Under the pieces are notes generated by a model. The model ran no database searches, was not told the DNA's origin, and was given only the letters and a program-made list of their open reading frames with translations. From NCBI GenBank assembly GCA_030295235.1, contig AP026155.1:248001-312000 (forward strand): a DNA stretch of 64,000 nucleotides, in the 5' to 3' direction. The position numbers were made by a program, and so were the translations under genes. How positions within the stretch are numbered: the stretch's first letter is position 1; each line of letters starts with the position of its first letter. The stretch is from Fistulifera solaris (lineage: Eukaryota; Bacillariophyta; Bacillariophyceae; Naviculales; Stauroneidaceae). Shown here in pieces: positions 45,238 to 56,163 of this stretch.

Positions 45238-45892
45238 TTTGCAAATTGAGATTGTGCTGTCGCGTAATTACCAAGTACTAATGATTTTGCTTTCTGGTTT
45301 ATGGATGATAAAATGAATGTCATGAGGATGCACTCCGTCCGGTTTGTTATCGAAGGCAAAGTGTTGGCAGTTGGCAAGAAAGGAAGGAGATTTTGCAACG
45401 GGGTGCACCGCAAAATCATGGCAAGTATAGACTTCGCAGGAATGTACTGGTAGGTGCTGTTGGGCCTTTTGCAGTATGGTCGTCTACTTTTATCTCTACA
45501 ACCCCTTCGGAAAATGTCCTACTGAAAAAAGCCCTACCATGGGATACGGAAAACAAACGGGTCGCCGAATTTTCCAGTCTACACTAAACACTAAACCCCA
45601 AGAGTCCTGACATTACTCTTAGCTATCAAGTACGAGCAATGACTTGATGACCACATCAATGACCCTCGTTACAGGAAAAATGAAGATGGGCTTCGGGCTT
45701 CGCGGGGCTTTGCCGTTTGAAGTCACATTATCGATCTCCCCATCTTACTCGTTGCTCATCTTTGGCGTTGAGTCTTTGCACCGCAAATCGTCAACGAAAG
45801 TATCATGTCATTACTAAAAATGACACCGACGAAAGCACATCGCACAACCACATGTTTATCGAAATCTCATTATGAACAGAAAGTCTAAAATT
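45238..45892. other. intergenic region between LRR genes 1 and 2
   Basis: Promoter of LRR gene 1 and 3' end of LRR gene 2. No gene or repeat recognised. Confidence 0.4.
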
Positions 45893-48129
45893 CTAATCTT
45901 CATCAGGGTACTTCCGAGGAGCAGGAGTCGCAGCAGTCACAAACAACTTCGGGGGCTCGGAGCAGTGATCCGCCGTGAGCAGCGTCAATGCACTGGACAC
46001 TCGCAAATCGCAAACAGAGGAAGGCATGACACCCGAGAGGTTGTTGTTATCCAGCAGCAACTCGGTCAAGTTGCTGAATTGACCCTGAACGATGGCTGGA
46101 ATCGAACCGGTCAGTGCATTGTCGTTCAAGAAAAGGTCGTAAAGCTCTGGTGCAGATGCATAGTTCGGAGGAATGCTGCCCGTCAAATCATTGCCATTGA
46201 AATACAACGCTTTGATGGTCGGGACGTCGAAGATACTGGCGGGCAATGTTCCGGTAAACAGTGCTTGCGAAAAGTCAGCGAATTCGAGAGCCGCAAAGGG
46301 TTCAAAGGCATCACGAATGGTTCCCGAGAGCGACGTTCCACCGACGGAAAGAATTGCTTTGTAAAAAGATTAAAAAGAGGAATCAACAGTCAGCTTGGCT
46401 GAAACGGGCTGGCCCACGAGTACGACAGTGTCTACTTACCCAAGTTCGAAAGACGAGTAATTTCCGGAGGCAGCGTCCCAGTGAAACTATTTCCGGCTAG
46501 GCGGAGCGACTGAAGATAAGTAAGATCCCCAATGTCCGAGGCGATTGTGCCCAGCAAGTCATTTTCTTCTAGTCGCAGGTCGACCAAGTAAGTGTTGTTC
46601 CATAACTGAGAAGGGATGGGTCCAGTTAGTAGATTCCCATACGCTAGAAGTTCCGTCAAATTCAGCAAGCCTATTTCGCTTGGAATTTGTCCGGTAATGG
46701 CGTTGTTGTAGAAAATGAACGAATCTGAAAACGATGAAAAATGAGCGACTTTCTTGTCAAATATCACCATTTGACAAAGGGAATTTTATACTACGTACCA
46801 AGCCCCGCCGCTGACGAAATCGTTGTCGGGATGGAACCAACGATGGTATTGGCGGCTATCCATAATTCCCGAAGTTGCTGCAGTTGTGAGAACGGGGCAG
46901 TCGCCAAGTTACCCGTCAGTAGGTTGTTTGAGACGCGATAGACTTCCAAAGCCGTGAGTAGTGCCAGCGTTGTCGGGAATGCGGGCCCGGTAAGTTGATT
47001 GTTTTCCACATCAATGATTTTCAAGTTTGGCCAGTTCAAAAAAGCAGGAAGTGTGCCTGTCAAGTTGTTGCTGAACGCATTCACAACTTCGAGTGACTCA
47101 ATCGCCCCCAATTCGTTCGGTGCAACGCCTTGAAGATTGTTCGAATCTGTTGAAGCGTGAATGTACTGTGAGTCCGTATTCAGGAGCCGAAACTTTCCGG
47201 CCAAAATATGCTTACCTAGAGCGATCTCGATCACGTCTCCATCCGCGTTACAGGTGATCCCATACCATTCACAGTAATTGGGCGTCACTAGCCAGCTAGT
47301 GTTGTTCGTCCACGTAGCCCCCTCTGTGGAAAAGTACAGCACAAGTAAGCCGTATAAACTTAAACTTCTGGCGGGGTCACACAAATCTGCCGATGTATTC
47401 GTAGTCGTGCTCATCCAAAGGTATGCAGCGCCTTGGGGAGTCGACTCGTCTTCAAGTTGACTGGAATTAGACACGGTCGAAAGGACATTCAAAAGTGCCG
47501 AATCCTGCAAAATAAAGTCGCAGTTGTCATTCGATACCACCACGGGTGTCGCACTTGCACTCTCGGATGTAGGTGCCATTGTCGGCGTCGAGGTTCGATT
47601 GCTGGGCACCACCGTCGTCGGGGGGTACAGGCGCTAAAGTAGTGGGATTGCTGGAAACGGGCGATGCCGTTGTCTCTGCCCCAGGTTCAGGTGCAGACGT
47701 GAAAGTGCTTGCGACTGGTGCGACAGTAGTGGAAGTCACGGGTACAGAAGTGGGTACAGCGACAGAGGAAGGTGCACTGGGAATCGATTCTACAACCGGT
47801 GGGAGGGTCGGCACGGAGACGGGTGCTACAGGTGTAGCGCTAGCTATTGTAGACACAGGTGCCATCGGAGAGGGACTAGGTCGCGCAGGCGTCCCGGTTG
47901 TCATGGACATGGACATGCTGGTCATATCTTCGAGAAACCGATCAAAAGCCAAGCGGTGCTCGCTGGTGAAATCTTGAGTTTGCTCCTTGTCCCAGAAACT
48001 GGAATGAGTGATCTTGTTCTCAGCTTGTACAATCGGAATGACAGCATTGCGCTTTCGTCGAATCAAGTTAGTCTCGGAGATGACCGCCGCGAACAAGGTG
48101 GAGAACAGAACAGCAACAAACCGGCTCAT
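45893..48129 (-). CDS. secreted leucine-rich-repeat protein 2
   Basis: Four exons: 48129-47216, 47146-46799, 46724-46440, 46356-45893; about 669 residues. Signal peptide (FVAVLFSTLFAAVIS), then DMTSMSMSMTTGTPARPSPS and a long Pro/Thr/Val/Ser stalk (mucin-like, likely O-glycosylated), the cap (LYGLLVLYFSTEGATWTNNT, NYCEWYGITCNADG) and LRRs (NLKIIDVENNQLTGPAFP, ELLLDNNNLSGVMPSSVCDL). Exons 2 and 3 are 348 and 285 nt, exactly the same as in LRR gene 1, with the same phase-1 joins, so the two are tandem duplicates. A G6 run at 47620-47625 shifts the frame in the stalk; five would give APVPPTTVVPSNRTSTPT. No membrane span. Confidence 0.83.
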
Positions 48130-48504
48130 ATTTAGCAACAATACACGTCGTCGTGAAAAACGAAGTCTCGGAATTACAAATAAGCTGTTCCTGTCTTTCT
48201 TACGACTGTCTTGGGAGTAAAACGAATGCTATCGCCTGCGGAATGAGATGCTTGTAACGGACAGGATACGAGACTAAGCTTTGGCTTTTCTCTTTTGTTC
48301 TACGTTTTGCCTTCAGTGATCAAAAATTTGGGTGAAGTGTGCAACTCCTCCTTTTCTGTTTGGCATATTTCCTCCTGATAGTATCTTGTAAAATGAACTA
48401 TCGTTCACGCCCGTCGGGCCATCGTGGCCGTAGTAACCTAGCTCAACAATCCCTAATACTCAATTACTTAAGGGTCAAACAATTTCTACAGATAAGAACA
48501 CGTC
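48130..48504. other. divergent intergenic region
   Basis: Between LRR gene 2 (minus) and the small spliced gene/HUS1 (plus). Nothing recognisable. Confidence 0.4.
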
Positions 48505-48776
48505 ATGGCGGGAGATGATGATTGGGGCTCATTTGTATCACGTGTGATGGACAGACGAAAAATGGGGCTATCCGGGACTCGTATTGATTCACGCGATGCC
48601 GACATACTCCCACCGACATATTACGCGGGTACTTGTACCAGGTAAGGCGAAAGCGTCCATGGTCTCTTCACTTTTCACCCGTTCTTTCTTCAATCTCCCT
48701 TTGTTTAATGATAAAAGCGCCACAAATATACAGCTTTTATATCAATTACAAAGAAGAAAGGTTCAAGCGAACTTGA
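48505..48776 (+). CDS. possible 59-residue protein upstream of HUS1
   Basis: ATG at 48505 opens a frame that is joined cleanly by a GT-AG intron at 48642-48733 (92 bp, GTAAGG donor, ATATACAG acceptor), ending at TGA 48774-48776. The protein starts MAGDDDWGSFVSRVMDRRK and ends NYKEERFKRT. No family recognised. It stops 22 bp before the HUS1 start codon, so it may be an upstream reading frame of the same transcript. Support rests only on the splice signals and frame. Confidence 0.35.
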
Positions 48777-48798
48777 ATGGATTTACGCCAGCAGAGAA

Positions 48799-49779
48799 AT
48801 GAGATTCAAGGCCAAGCTCGCGCCCGAACAAGTATCATTGCTGTACTCGGTAATCGTGCCATTGGCGCGTCTCTCTTCGTCCTCAAGTGCTTCCGAGACA
48901 AGTTGCTAATCGTGGGCTCGGAACGGGAGCATCTTGTACCTTGATTCGGATCGGTTTCTTATTTCCTGCAAAGGACGGTCACAAGAAACGGACGGGATTT
49001 CATGTTTCGCTGAATTTCGTGCTGCTGAAGGTATTTTCTTAGAGCATCGCATCGAAAGTGTGGCGGAGAACAATGGGATCCTCATAGAAATTGACCTAGG
49101 TCAGTTGAAATTAGCCCTTCAGTCGGTGTGTGCGAATAACATGAACCCGTCCGAAAGAGGTACGATTGAAGCCGCTTACAATCTCGACGAACGATCCGCC
49201 GTATTCAAATTAGCGAAACGAAATAATATGGCGTGTTTGTGCATCGAAGCACTTTCAGCTTCCAAAATTCAAGTGCATCATGCTGTTCCAGTGCGTATTC
49301 TACGTGTCACAGACAAGCAACAGTATATGCCTCCCATGATTGACGATCCGACCGTCAAGCTGCAGATTGTGACGCCGCATCAAGTGCAAACACGACCTTT
49401 ACGTACTATATTAGAAAATATGCGCTCTATGGAGACAGCACGAAGCACACATCCCACGGTTCTTGTATACGGCAATCAGCAAAGTGGGGAATTAACGATT
49501 AGTTTAGAAAGCGAGGGGGCGTCTATTCGCGCCTATTTTGCGGATGTAGCCCCAGCTGGCACTGCAGATCCCGAAAAGTATGAATGTAAAGTCAAAGTAG
49601 ATGCGCGGAAACTTTCCGCTGCTTTGCAATGGCAGCAGCAGCCTCAATACATTTCGTCGGCGCTGTTGGGGTTGTTGGAGAATCAGCAACTGGTTCTACA
49701 CGTCAGCTTGGAACCCTCAGGAGTTGGTTTTTTTACCTATTACGTTCCTGTTCACTATCTATCGAAAGAAGCGGACTAA
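48799..49779 (+). CDS. HUS1: checkpoint clamp subunit HUS1
   Basis: Part of the RAD9-RAD1-HUS1 (9-1-1) clamp that loads at DNA damage and activates ATR signalling. Starts MRFKAKL, as HUS1 proteins do (M-K/R-F-R/K-A-K). A continuous reading meets a TAA; a 51-bp intron at 48879-48929 (GT-AG, weak donor GTCCTC, CTAAT branch-like site) gives LARLSSILYLDSDRFLISCK and 309 residues. Further family blocks: VAENNGILIEIDLGQLKLAL, the second domain with VHHAVPVRILRV, and the end FFTYYVPVHYLSKEAD. The sliding-clamp fold length fits. The long second exon is certain; the short first exon and the intron are my inference. Confidence 0.8.
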
Positions 49780-50789
49780 TTTTGTACTCGCTCCTCGCAT
49801 TGTGTAATTTAACTTTCATAGGTTCTTCATACTTAGAAAACATGTCAATGATTCCTGCAAACTTGTCATCATATTGCAATAATAACTTGCTATGAGGCGT
49901 TTCTGAAGCTCGTTGGCCATAAAGGGTGGCTATAGGGTGAAGTTGTTAACTTTGGAATCAAAGTTGGAGAGTTGCGGTCGAGCATTGATGGACTGCAATG
50001 ATCACTATCCAATCGAATGTATCTTCTACGCAGCCACGACTAAACCAGCCATCAATTAAAAAACAATTATAACGGCGAAAAAGGTTCACAAACCCGTGTG
50101 CGAACTGCATTTTCAGACGCAGCAGCGTTGACTGTGTCGTTACCCAAATATTAACTTCATTTGAAACGCATCATCTGATTGTTTGCATCGACAAGCGTCG
50201 GCACCTTTCCTACCAACTTTACTATACCTCCGAAGTGTTGGGTCTCGTCACCACGACTGGATTCAGCCACGATTCATGATCAAAATACGGTAAACGATAA
50301 AAGGGGCAGAGCAAATGGGCCCTTCAAATAAATAAAAAGTGTTGATTCCTTATCGAAGGGTATTGTCCATGTCGATTCTTACTGTTGATTTAATTTGAAA
50401 TGTCGAAAGGCGAAAACGAATCATGGCTTCTTGAAGCAAGACCTTTGGTGTCTGGCCATCACACGCTAATTTAAACAAGTTAGTCTCTACGGTACCTGGT
50501 ACAATCGTCATCTTCCAGTTGAGACACGTTATTTATGTCCATCAAACGCCAGCCGAGCCCAAAAACTCTTACCCCCACTTATTGATGCAACGAAAATCCA
50601 TGCGTTGAGAATGAAGTGTCGACACTTTGAGAGTCGAGGCATTAACAAGTCTTGTAGAAAAGCTTCTTTTGAAAATAAAATTGCCGATTTTGTTGAATAG
50701 ATGGACAGAGTCCCTTGATTCGTATCCTCCGCTAATTTTTTGACCATTTGTAGCACTATCATCTGCATGTTTGTGCAACCACCACGACG
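49780..50789. other. 1-kb intergenic region
   Basis: Between HUS1 and LRR gene 3, both on the plus strand. Frames on the minus strand around 50529-51054 lack family features and largely oppose the LRR gene start. A GGTACCTGGTAC cluster lies near 50503. Nothing else seen. Confidence 0.4.
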
Positions 50790-52953
50790 ATGAGAATGCT
50801 TTTAAGAGCAATAATAAGCTGCAGCGTCCTAAAGCAGGCGTTCGCAAACAGCCTTTCTGATGGTCTACCCGATGAAGCGGCGATGGTGCGACAAGAAGCG
50901 GGGGCGGGAAAATTAGAGAAGGACACAATCGATGCAATATTCGATGAAGACGGAAGCTTGAGCGCGATGTGGGAACAAGAAGCAAAACGCGCTCAACTGG
51001 AAACGAGACGATTATTTTTTTCAAACCATGGTAGTATGCCTCTTGTGCCAACATCGAGTCCTGTTACTCTTCAAACAGCCAGTCCTTCCATTGCACGAAC
51101 CCCGCCACCATCTAGTGGGACATTCCCTCCAGCTTCTGGAGAGACTTTATCACCCTCATCGGAAGGAACACCAGCACCATCTTCTGCAGGAACGTTCTCT
51201 CCAGACTCTGGAGGAACATTGGCTCCCGCTTCCGAGGAGACATCAGCTCCTGCTTCCGAGCAGACGTTGCCTCCAGATTCTGGTGGATCCATAGCTCCGG
51301 TTTCCGAGGGAACTCCCGCCCCTTCCCCGTCGCAGACCAATGGCGGTGATTGTTTGGAGGGTACAACACTGGACGCATATGTGACTACACTTCTGAGTTC
51401 GATAACGTCCGAGGATATTCTTTTAGATACTGCTACACCGCAAGGTCAGGCATTTGCCGCCATGATTAGTGACCCTTTTGTTGAACAGAACGCTTGTAGG
51501 GAAACAATCGATCAGAGATACGGTTTGATGACATTCTACTATTCAACGGGTGGAGACGAGTGGTCAACACAAACCAGCTGGTTGACCGATTCAGATGAAT
51601 GTGCATGGTTTGGTGTAATATGTGGCGACGCTGACTCGCGTGTTACCAATCTGACGCTGGGTACGTCGCTACCGACTAACTGTTCCCTGTCTTGAAAATC
51701 TGCGTCTCATTTTGTCTTTATATATTACTATAGGCGTCAACAACCTTGCCGGACCCATTCCCGAGGAGATATCAACCCTCTATAAATTGACTCGATTGGA
51801 ACTTTTTGGAAATAATCTGACGTCGACCATTCCTGCCGGAATTGCAAATTTGACCGAACTAGCGGTGATTGATTTGGAAGAGAATTCATTGACAGGAACA
51901 CCGCTTTCCGATGCCGTGATGCAGCTGACGAGCCTCACTCAGGCATTTTTCTCGAGAAATGCCTTTGAAGGCACTATTCCGACTACCATTTCGAACTTGG
52001 CTTCATTGCAAGATTTCTGGATCGCTGCCAATTCAATGTCTGGATCACTCCCGGTGGATATTGGGGGTCTGACCATGTTAAGGTCACTGATTATGTATGA
52101 GAATGAGTTCGACGGTCCACTACCAGAGACATTCTCATTCTTGACGAATATTACCAATATGCAGCTTTATGACAACGATTTCAGCGGAAGTATTCCGTCG
52201 TCGATGTTTGGTTTAACTCAGCTCAGTGTTCTCCTCCTGGATGGAAACTTCTTGGATGGATCCATATCCTCCGAAATATCATTTCTAACAGCCTTGACGG
52301 ATCTTCGTCTCCATGATAATAACTTTGACGGCGTGATACCTGATGACATTGCCTTCTTATCTAGCCTGAAATTCCTGACATTGGGCGACACAATGCTGAA
52401 TGGGGCAATTCCAAACGTCTTTACTCTGATGGAAGGCTTGGAAACCATCGATCTTGGAAATAACATGCACACCGGAATTATACCCGACTCTCTCTTCTTC
52501 TTACCTCTTGTATCAAGAGTGTATCTCCAAGGCAATGACTTGACTGGAGCGATACCAGAGAGTTGGTCCGACCCGCCTAATTTGATTGATCTCTTCCTGA
52601 ATGACAATTTGCTTACTGGAAGCATCCCAGCCATCGACGATGGAGAATTCGCTAACTTGCAAGAACTTACCTTACAATTTAATAGCTTGACAGGAGCGGT
52701 ACCAGAGTCCCTTTGTGCCTTGCGAGCTGATGACGGACTCGCGCGGTTATTCACTGATTGCGGCGGAGACGAGCCCGAAGTGGAATGCTTGTTCCCTACC
52801 TGCTGTAACCGGTGCTTTGAGGGAGAGAATCCGGAAGCAGCGTCACCCGAAGCGGGCGGCAACTCCACAGAGCGATTACTAATGGAAAACAAGTTGGATG
52901 GCCGACATTCAGGAACAAGGAGTGATCGATATAGCGGTCTAACACGAAGATAA
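50790..52953 (+). CDS. secreted leucine-rich-repeat protein 3
   Basis: Two exons (50790-51660, 51734-52953; 73-bp intron), 696 residues, frame intact. Signal peptide, then a stalk of repeated GTPAPSS/GTLAPASEET/GTFSPDSGG units (about residues 95-185), the cap (YGLMTFYYSTGGDEWSTQTS, CAWFGVICGD), and about a dozen LRRs (LFGNNLTSTIPAGIANLTEL, LYDNDFSGSIPSSMFGLTQL, VYLQGNDLTGAIPESWSDPP). It ends with a Cys cluster (CLFPTCCNRC) and a basic tail; no membrane span. Its only intron sits at the same place and phase as intron 1 of LRR genes 1 and 2 (LTLG/VNNLAG), while their later introns are absent. Same family, opposite strand, separated from the pair by HUS1. Confidence 0.86.
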
Positions 52954-53182
52954 TTACGTAGATGTTAAAAGGGGGGCCATAGTTCGGATATGCTGAACAA
53001 CTTATCTGAGTAGAAAAACAAAGAAAACACTGCTTTAAAATAATATGTAACGACATTGTAACGATAAACGTAGCTTTTTGTAATGTGTAAGTCGCCATGA
53101 TGAAAGGACTGGCATTTTGAAAGGAAAGTTCGAAAGATTTCCTTTTCGGTGACAATTTTGTGCGCGGCCTGTAGAAAAGTGA

Positions 53183-53759
53183 TTACTGACGACCCCTTCC
53201 ACGGCCCGCAAAGCCACCACTTCTCCCACCGAAACCTCTTCCTCCGCCTCGACCAGGACTTCTGCCTCCTCGACCACCCGGTGAAAAACCTCGTCCGCCA
53301 CCGCGGCCACCACCTCGTCCTCCTTCTCGCCCTCTACCTCCCCCCGCGACCAGCTCCTCTACCCGCGGGTTTGCCTCCTCCTTGTGGATTTGTGAAACGA
53401 GATAATGGCAAGAGTTTATCAGTGCCAACAAAGACTTGGTCCTTGGGTTGAAAGCTCTTACTCAATACGCCCGGATCCATCTTGACGGTAAAGAAGGTTT
53501 CGTTGACAATCTTGCCGAAGATTTCGTCGACTTTCCCAATTTTTCGCTTATTTTGCAAATAGACGCCGGCATTGAAATAGGGAACTTTGTCGGTGACCGT
53601 CCAACGGCACACCAACTCGGATTCACAATCGTGCTCGACGTAACCGGCTTCGATAATCTCCGCCGGAGGACCTTCGTCGCGGAAACTACTACTGCGACCG
53701 CCTCCTCCGCGTCCACCTCCTCGTCCTCCAGGAGATCGTCCTCGGCCTCGGAATGACAT
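53183..53759 (-). CDS. GAR1: H/ACA snoRNP protein GAR1
   Basis: Core protein of H/ACA ribonucleoprotein, needed for rRNA pseudouridylation. About 191 residues: N-terminal RGG tract (MSFRGRGRSPGGRGGGRGGG), central GAR1 domain (DCESELVCRWTVTDKVPYFN, AGVYLQNKRKIGKVDEIFGK, VNETFFTVKMDPGVLSKSF) and C-terminal RGG tract. KVPYFNAxVYLxNK and IGKVDEIFG are family signatures. A C6 run on the plus strand (53340-53345) shifts the frame inside the second RGG tract; five would continue GRGGGRGREGGRGGGRG to the stop at 53183. The low-complexity repeats leave the exact tail length uncertain. Confidence 0.9.
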
Positions 53760-53951
53760 TGTTTGTTTGTGCTTGTATTTGTATTGAATGGAAAGAAGAA
53801 CGGCAGTCAAGTAATGTCTGATTGCCGTCAACAGAATCCGGAAGGATACCGGTATTAACCGAAAAATCGGTGGATGGTTGTCGTTCACTTCCCCGAGTCA
53901 TGAGTACCGGTCCCAAGGGACTCTAATCCAAAGTGTTGTCTCAACGAAACC

Positions 53952-53975
53952 ACGACTGCATTCAGTCATGAGTCA
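53952..53975. promoter_or_regulatory. TGACTG...CAGTCA palindrome, copy 2
   Basis: ACGACTGCATTCAGTCATGA then GTCA; half-sites GACTG and CAGTC with a 4-base centre. About 190 bp upstream of the GAR1 start codon. Confidence 0.4.
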
Positions 53976-54179
53976 ATTACGTTCAAGCCATAAACGTTTC
54001 TCCGTTTCTTCTGCAGCTTGATGGATGAGCTCTATTGGTTGACGTAGAATACACACATCGAGCCTTCAGTGGCATGAACAATGCACACACACGTCTGTTC
54101 ATGATGACGAAAAAGTCGTGCGGATCGTCGTCTTCCATTTTTACTGTATATTCCAAGTGTAGACGAGGCGGAACACTAC

Positions 54180-54205
54180 CATGACTGCATTTCAGTCATG
54201 AATGA
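54180..54205. promoter_or_regulatory. TGACTG...CAGTCA palindrome, copy 3
   Basis: The best copy: CATGACTG and CAGTCATG, perfect 8-base arms around CATTT, followed by AATGA as in copy 1. Confidence 0.45.
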
Positions 54206-54444
54206 CATTCTCGATTTAGCCAGGCGACCCTCCTCATCTATCTCTGTTCGTTCGGAGAGCTTAAGACGGAGTTTGATTTTCTTTTACAAAAGTAATACAT
54301 CACACTTTTTCCGCACGAATCATGCTCGCATCGGTTCCTGAGATGTCGAACATGCGTTTCGATAACGTTTTTGACGATTTTCTTTCGTTCCATTGATGAT
54401 CCGCCAGCATGGACTATAACTCCGAAGTGTAAGAAACCTTTTCG

Positions 54445-54470
54445 CATGACTGGATTTCAATCATGAATCC
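54445..54470. promoter_or_regulatory. TGACTG...CAGTCA palindrome, copy 4
   Basis: CATGACTGGATTTCAATCAT then GAATCC; a slightly degenerate copy (CAATCATG in the right arm), about 185 bp upstream of the ALG2 start codon. Confidence 0.4.
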
Positions 54471-54652
54471 AAATAGTTTTATTGTTGTATCATCGCATTG
54501 TTTTTTCGTAGCAAATACTGAGTATTTTGTAGTGATGCATTTTTTTGTTTTCTTTTTTCTGTTTCGTATCGTCGCATTACCACAAGACGTTTCGATCCAT
54601 TCGCATTATTACTATTACTATTATTATTGCAACAAGATAAACAAAAACACAA

Positions 54653-56080
54653 ATGAACAAAGCTGCACATACGGACGATACAACTTGCTTCACCCGCGCC
54701 CGACCGTTGCACGTTGTGTTGGTGCACGTCGATTTGGGGATTGGGGGTGCGGAACAACTGATATTGCAATTGGCGCAAGCCTCGAAACGCGCGGGACACA
54801 CTCTGGATATTGTGACGACAAGATGTGATCCCGATCATTGCTTTGCGGCCGTGAAACCGGGCGGTGACTTGTTTCCGCATTTGCAGGTCGTGGGCCGATG
54901 GATTCCAGCGACGCTGTTGCACGGAAAAGCCAAGGCGTTGTGTTCGACATTGCGATTGGCGTATTTGGCGTGGTGGACGGCACGGAAACGATCCAAAGCC
55001 GATGTGTATGTGTTAGATGTCTTACCGCTGCCGTTGTGGATCTGGAATTGGATTTCTTCCGCGTCATTGTTGTTTTATTGTCATTTTCCCGACCTTTTGT
55101 TGTTGCGGCGAAATCCCAGCAGTCTTCTCCAACAATGCTATCGACGCGTCATGGATGGAATGGAAGAACATTGTATGAAATATGCGGATTTGATTGCTGT
55201 TAATTCCCAATTTACACGAGAAACGGTACGAAAGACGTTCTCCTCGTTGCAGGATACGGAGCTCCATGTGTTGTATCCTGCTTTGGATACGGCGAGTCTC
55301 GAAAAAAACGAAATTATGCAAGAAGAAGAAGAAGAAGAGAAGGAGGATGGACGTCCCATGATTGTATCACTCAATCGCTTCGAACGGAAAAAGAACCTAG
55401 AATTGGTGTTGGAAGCGGCGGCGTGGTACCAGTCGAATGTTCCTCAGGCATCTCTACCTCGAATTGTCATTGCGGGAGGCTACGATCTGCACTGCACCGA
55501 GAATGTCGAATATTTAAAAGAGTTGCAACAGTATGCCGCAGCCAAGAATATCCCGGTGATTTTCATGAAATCCATTTCCGACGCGACGAGGGCATCGCTG
55601 TTGAAACGGGCAACGGCGGTCATGTATACACCCACCAACGAACATTTTGGTATTGTGCCTCTCGAAGTCATGTATTCGGAAACCATTGTGATTGCAGTCA
55701 ATGCGGGTGGGCCGAAAGAAACCATCGTCGACGGAGTATGCGGATATTTGTGCGAGCCGACGGAGGAAGCGTTCGGTCGAGCGCTACAAACGGTATTAGA
55801 GGCCACTCCCGAGCAGCGAGCGGCCATGGGTCGGGCCGCGAAAGAACGCGTGATTGAGTTCTTTTCAGAAGAGAGACTGATGAGAGAATGGCAAGACTTG
55901 CTTTCCAAAGCGGTATGCGTGGGTCGAAGTCGACAATCGAAATTATGGTGGAGTCCCAAAACGACTCTACAGATCATTCAAGCACTTAGTACTCTTGTCT
56001 TGTATTACTGTTTGACGCGAGTGCTGACCATCGTTTCCTGGTGGTCTTGGTCGTCCGACCATGTCAACAATGAACTGTAA
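54653..56080 (+). CDS. ALG2: ALG2 alpha-1,3/1,6-mannosyltransferase
   Basis: Adds the second and third mannoses to the dolichol-linked oligosaccharide on the cytosolic face of the ER for N-glycosylation. 475 residues, one intact exon. GT-B fold, GT4 family: N-terminal HVDLGIGGAEQLILQLAQAS, RCDPDHCF; nucleotide-sugar half with SLNRFERKKNLELVLEAAAW, IVIAGGYD and the E-x7-E motif NEHFGIVPLEVMYSETIVIA followed by GGPKETIVDGVCGYLCEP. The hydrophobic segment LLFYCHFPDLLLLRRNPSSL matches the membrane-associated region of ALG2, and a C-terminal hydrophobic segment (LVLYYCLTRVLTIVSWW) is also typical. Confidence 0.93.
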   Translation: MNKAAHTDDTTCFTRARPLHVVLVHVDLGIGGAEQLILQLAQASKRAGHTLDIVTTRCDPDHCFAAVKPGGDLFPHLQVVGRWIPATLLHGKAKALCSTLRLAYLAWWTARKRSKADVYVLDVLPLPLWIWNWISSASLLFYCHFPDLLLLRRNPSSLLQQCYRRVMDGMEEHCMKYADLIAVNSQFTRETVRKTFSSLQDTELHVLYPALDTASLEKNEIMQEEEEEEKEDGRPMIVSLNRFERKKNLELVLEAAAWYQSNVPQASLPRIVIAGGYDLHCTENVEYLKELQQYAAAKNIPVIFMKSISDATRASLLKRATAVMYTPTNEHFGIVPLEVMYSETIVIAVNAGGPKETIVDGVCGYLCEPTEEAFGRALQTVLEATPEQRAAMGRAAKERVIEFFSEERLMREWQDLLSKAVCVGRSRQSKLWWSPKTTLQIIQALSTLVLYYCLTRVLTIVSWWSWSSDHVNNEL

Positions 56081-56163
56081 CTATATTATTCTATTCTATT
56101 CTGTGAAGTAACAAATTCTGATGCAATGTATTTTTCTTAGTAAAAACGATTTATAATATGCAT

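Larger units (their letters stand above)
53760..54652. other. divergent intergenic region GAR1/ALG2
   Basis: Carries three of the four TGACTG...CAGTCA palindromes (53952-53975, 54180-54205, 54445-54470), spaced about 228 and 265 bp, and a TACCGGTA at 53847-53854. No protein-like frame. Probably a shared regulatory region for GAR1 (minus) and ALG2 (plus). Confidence 0.55.

Noticed and set aside
53183-53431. separate Gly/Arg-rich gene downstream of GAR1
   Set aside because: It is the C-terminal RGG tract of GAR1 read in a shifted frame after a C6 run.
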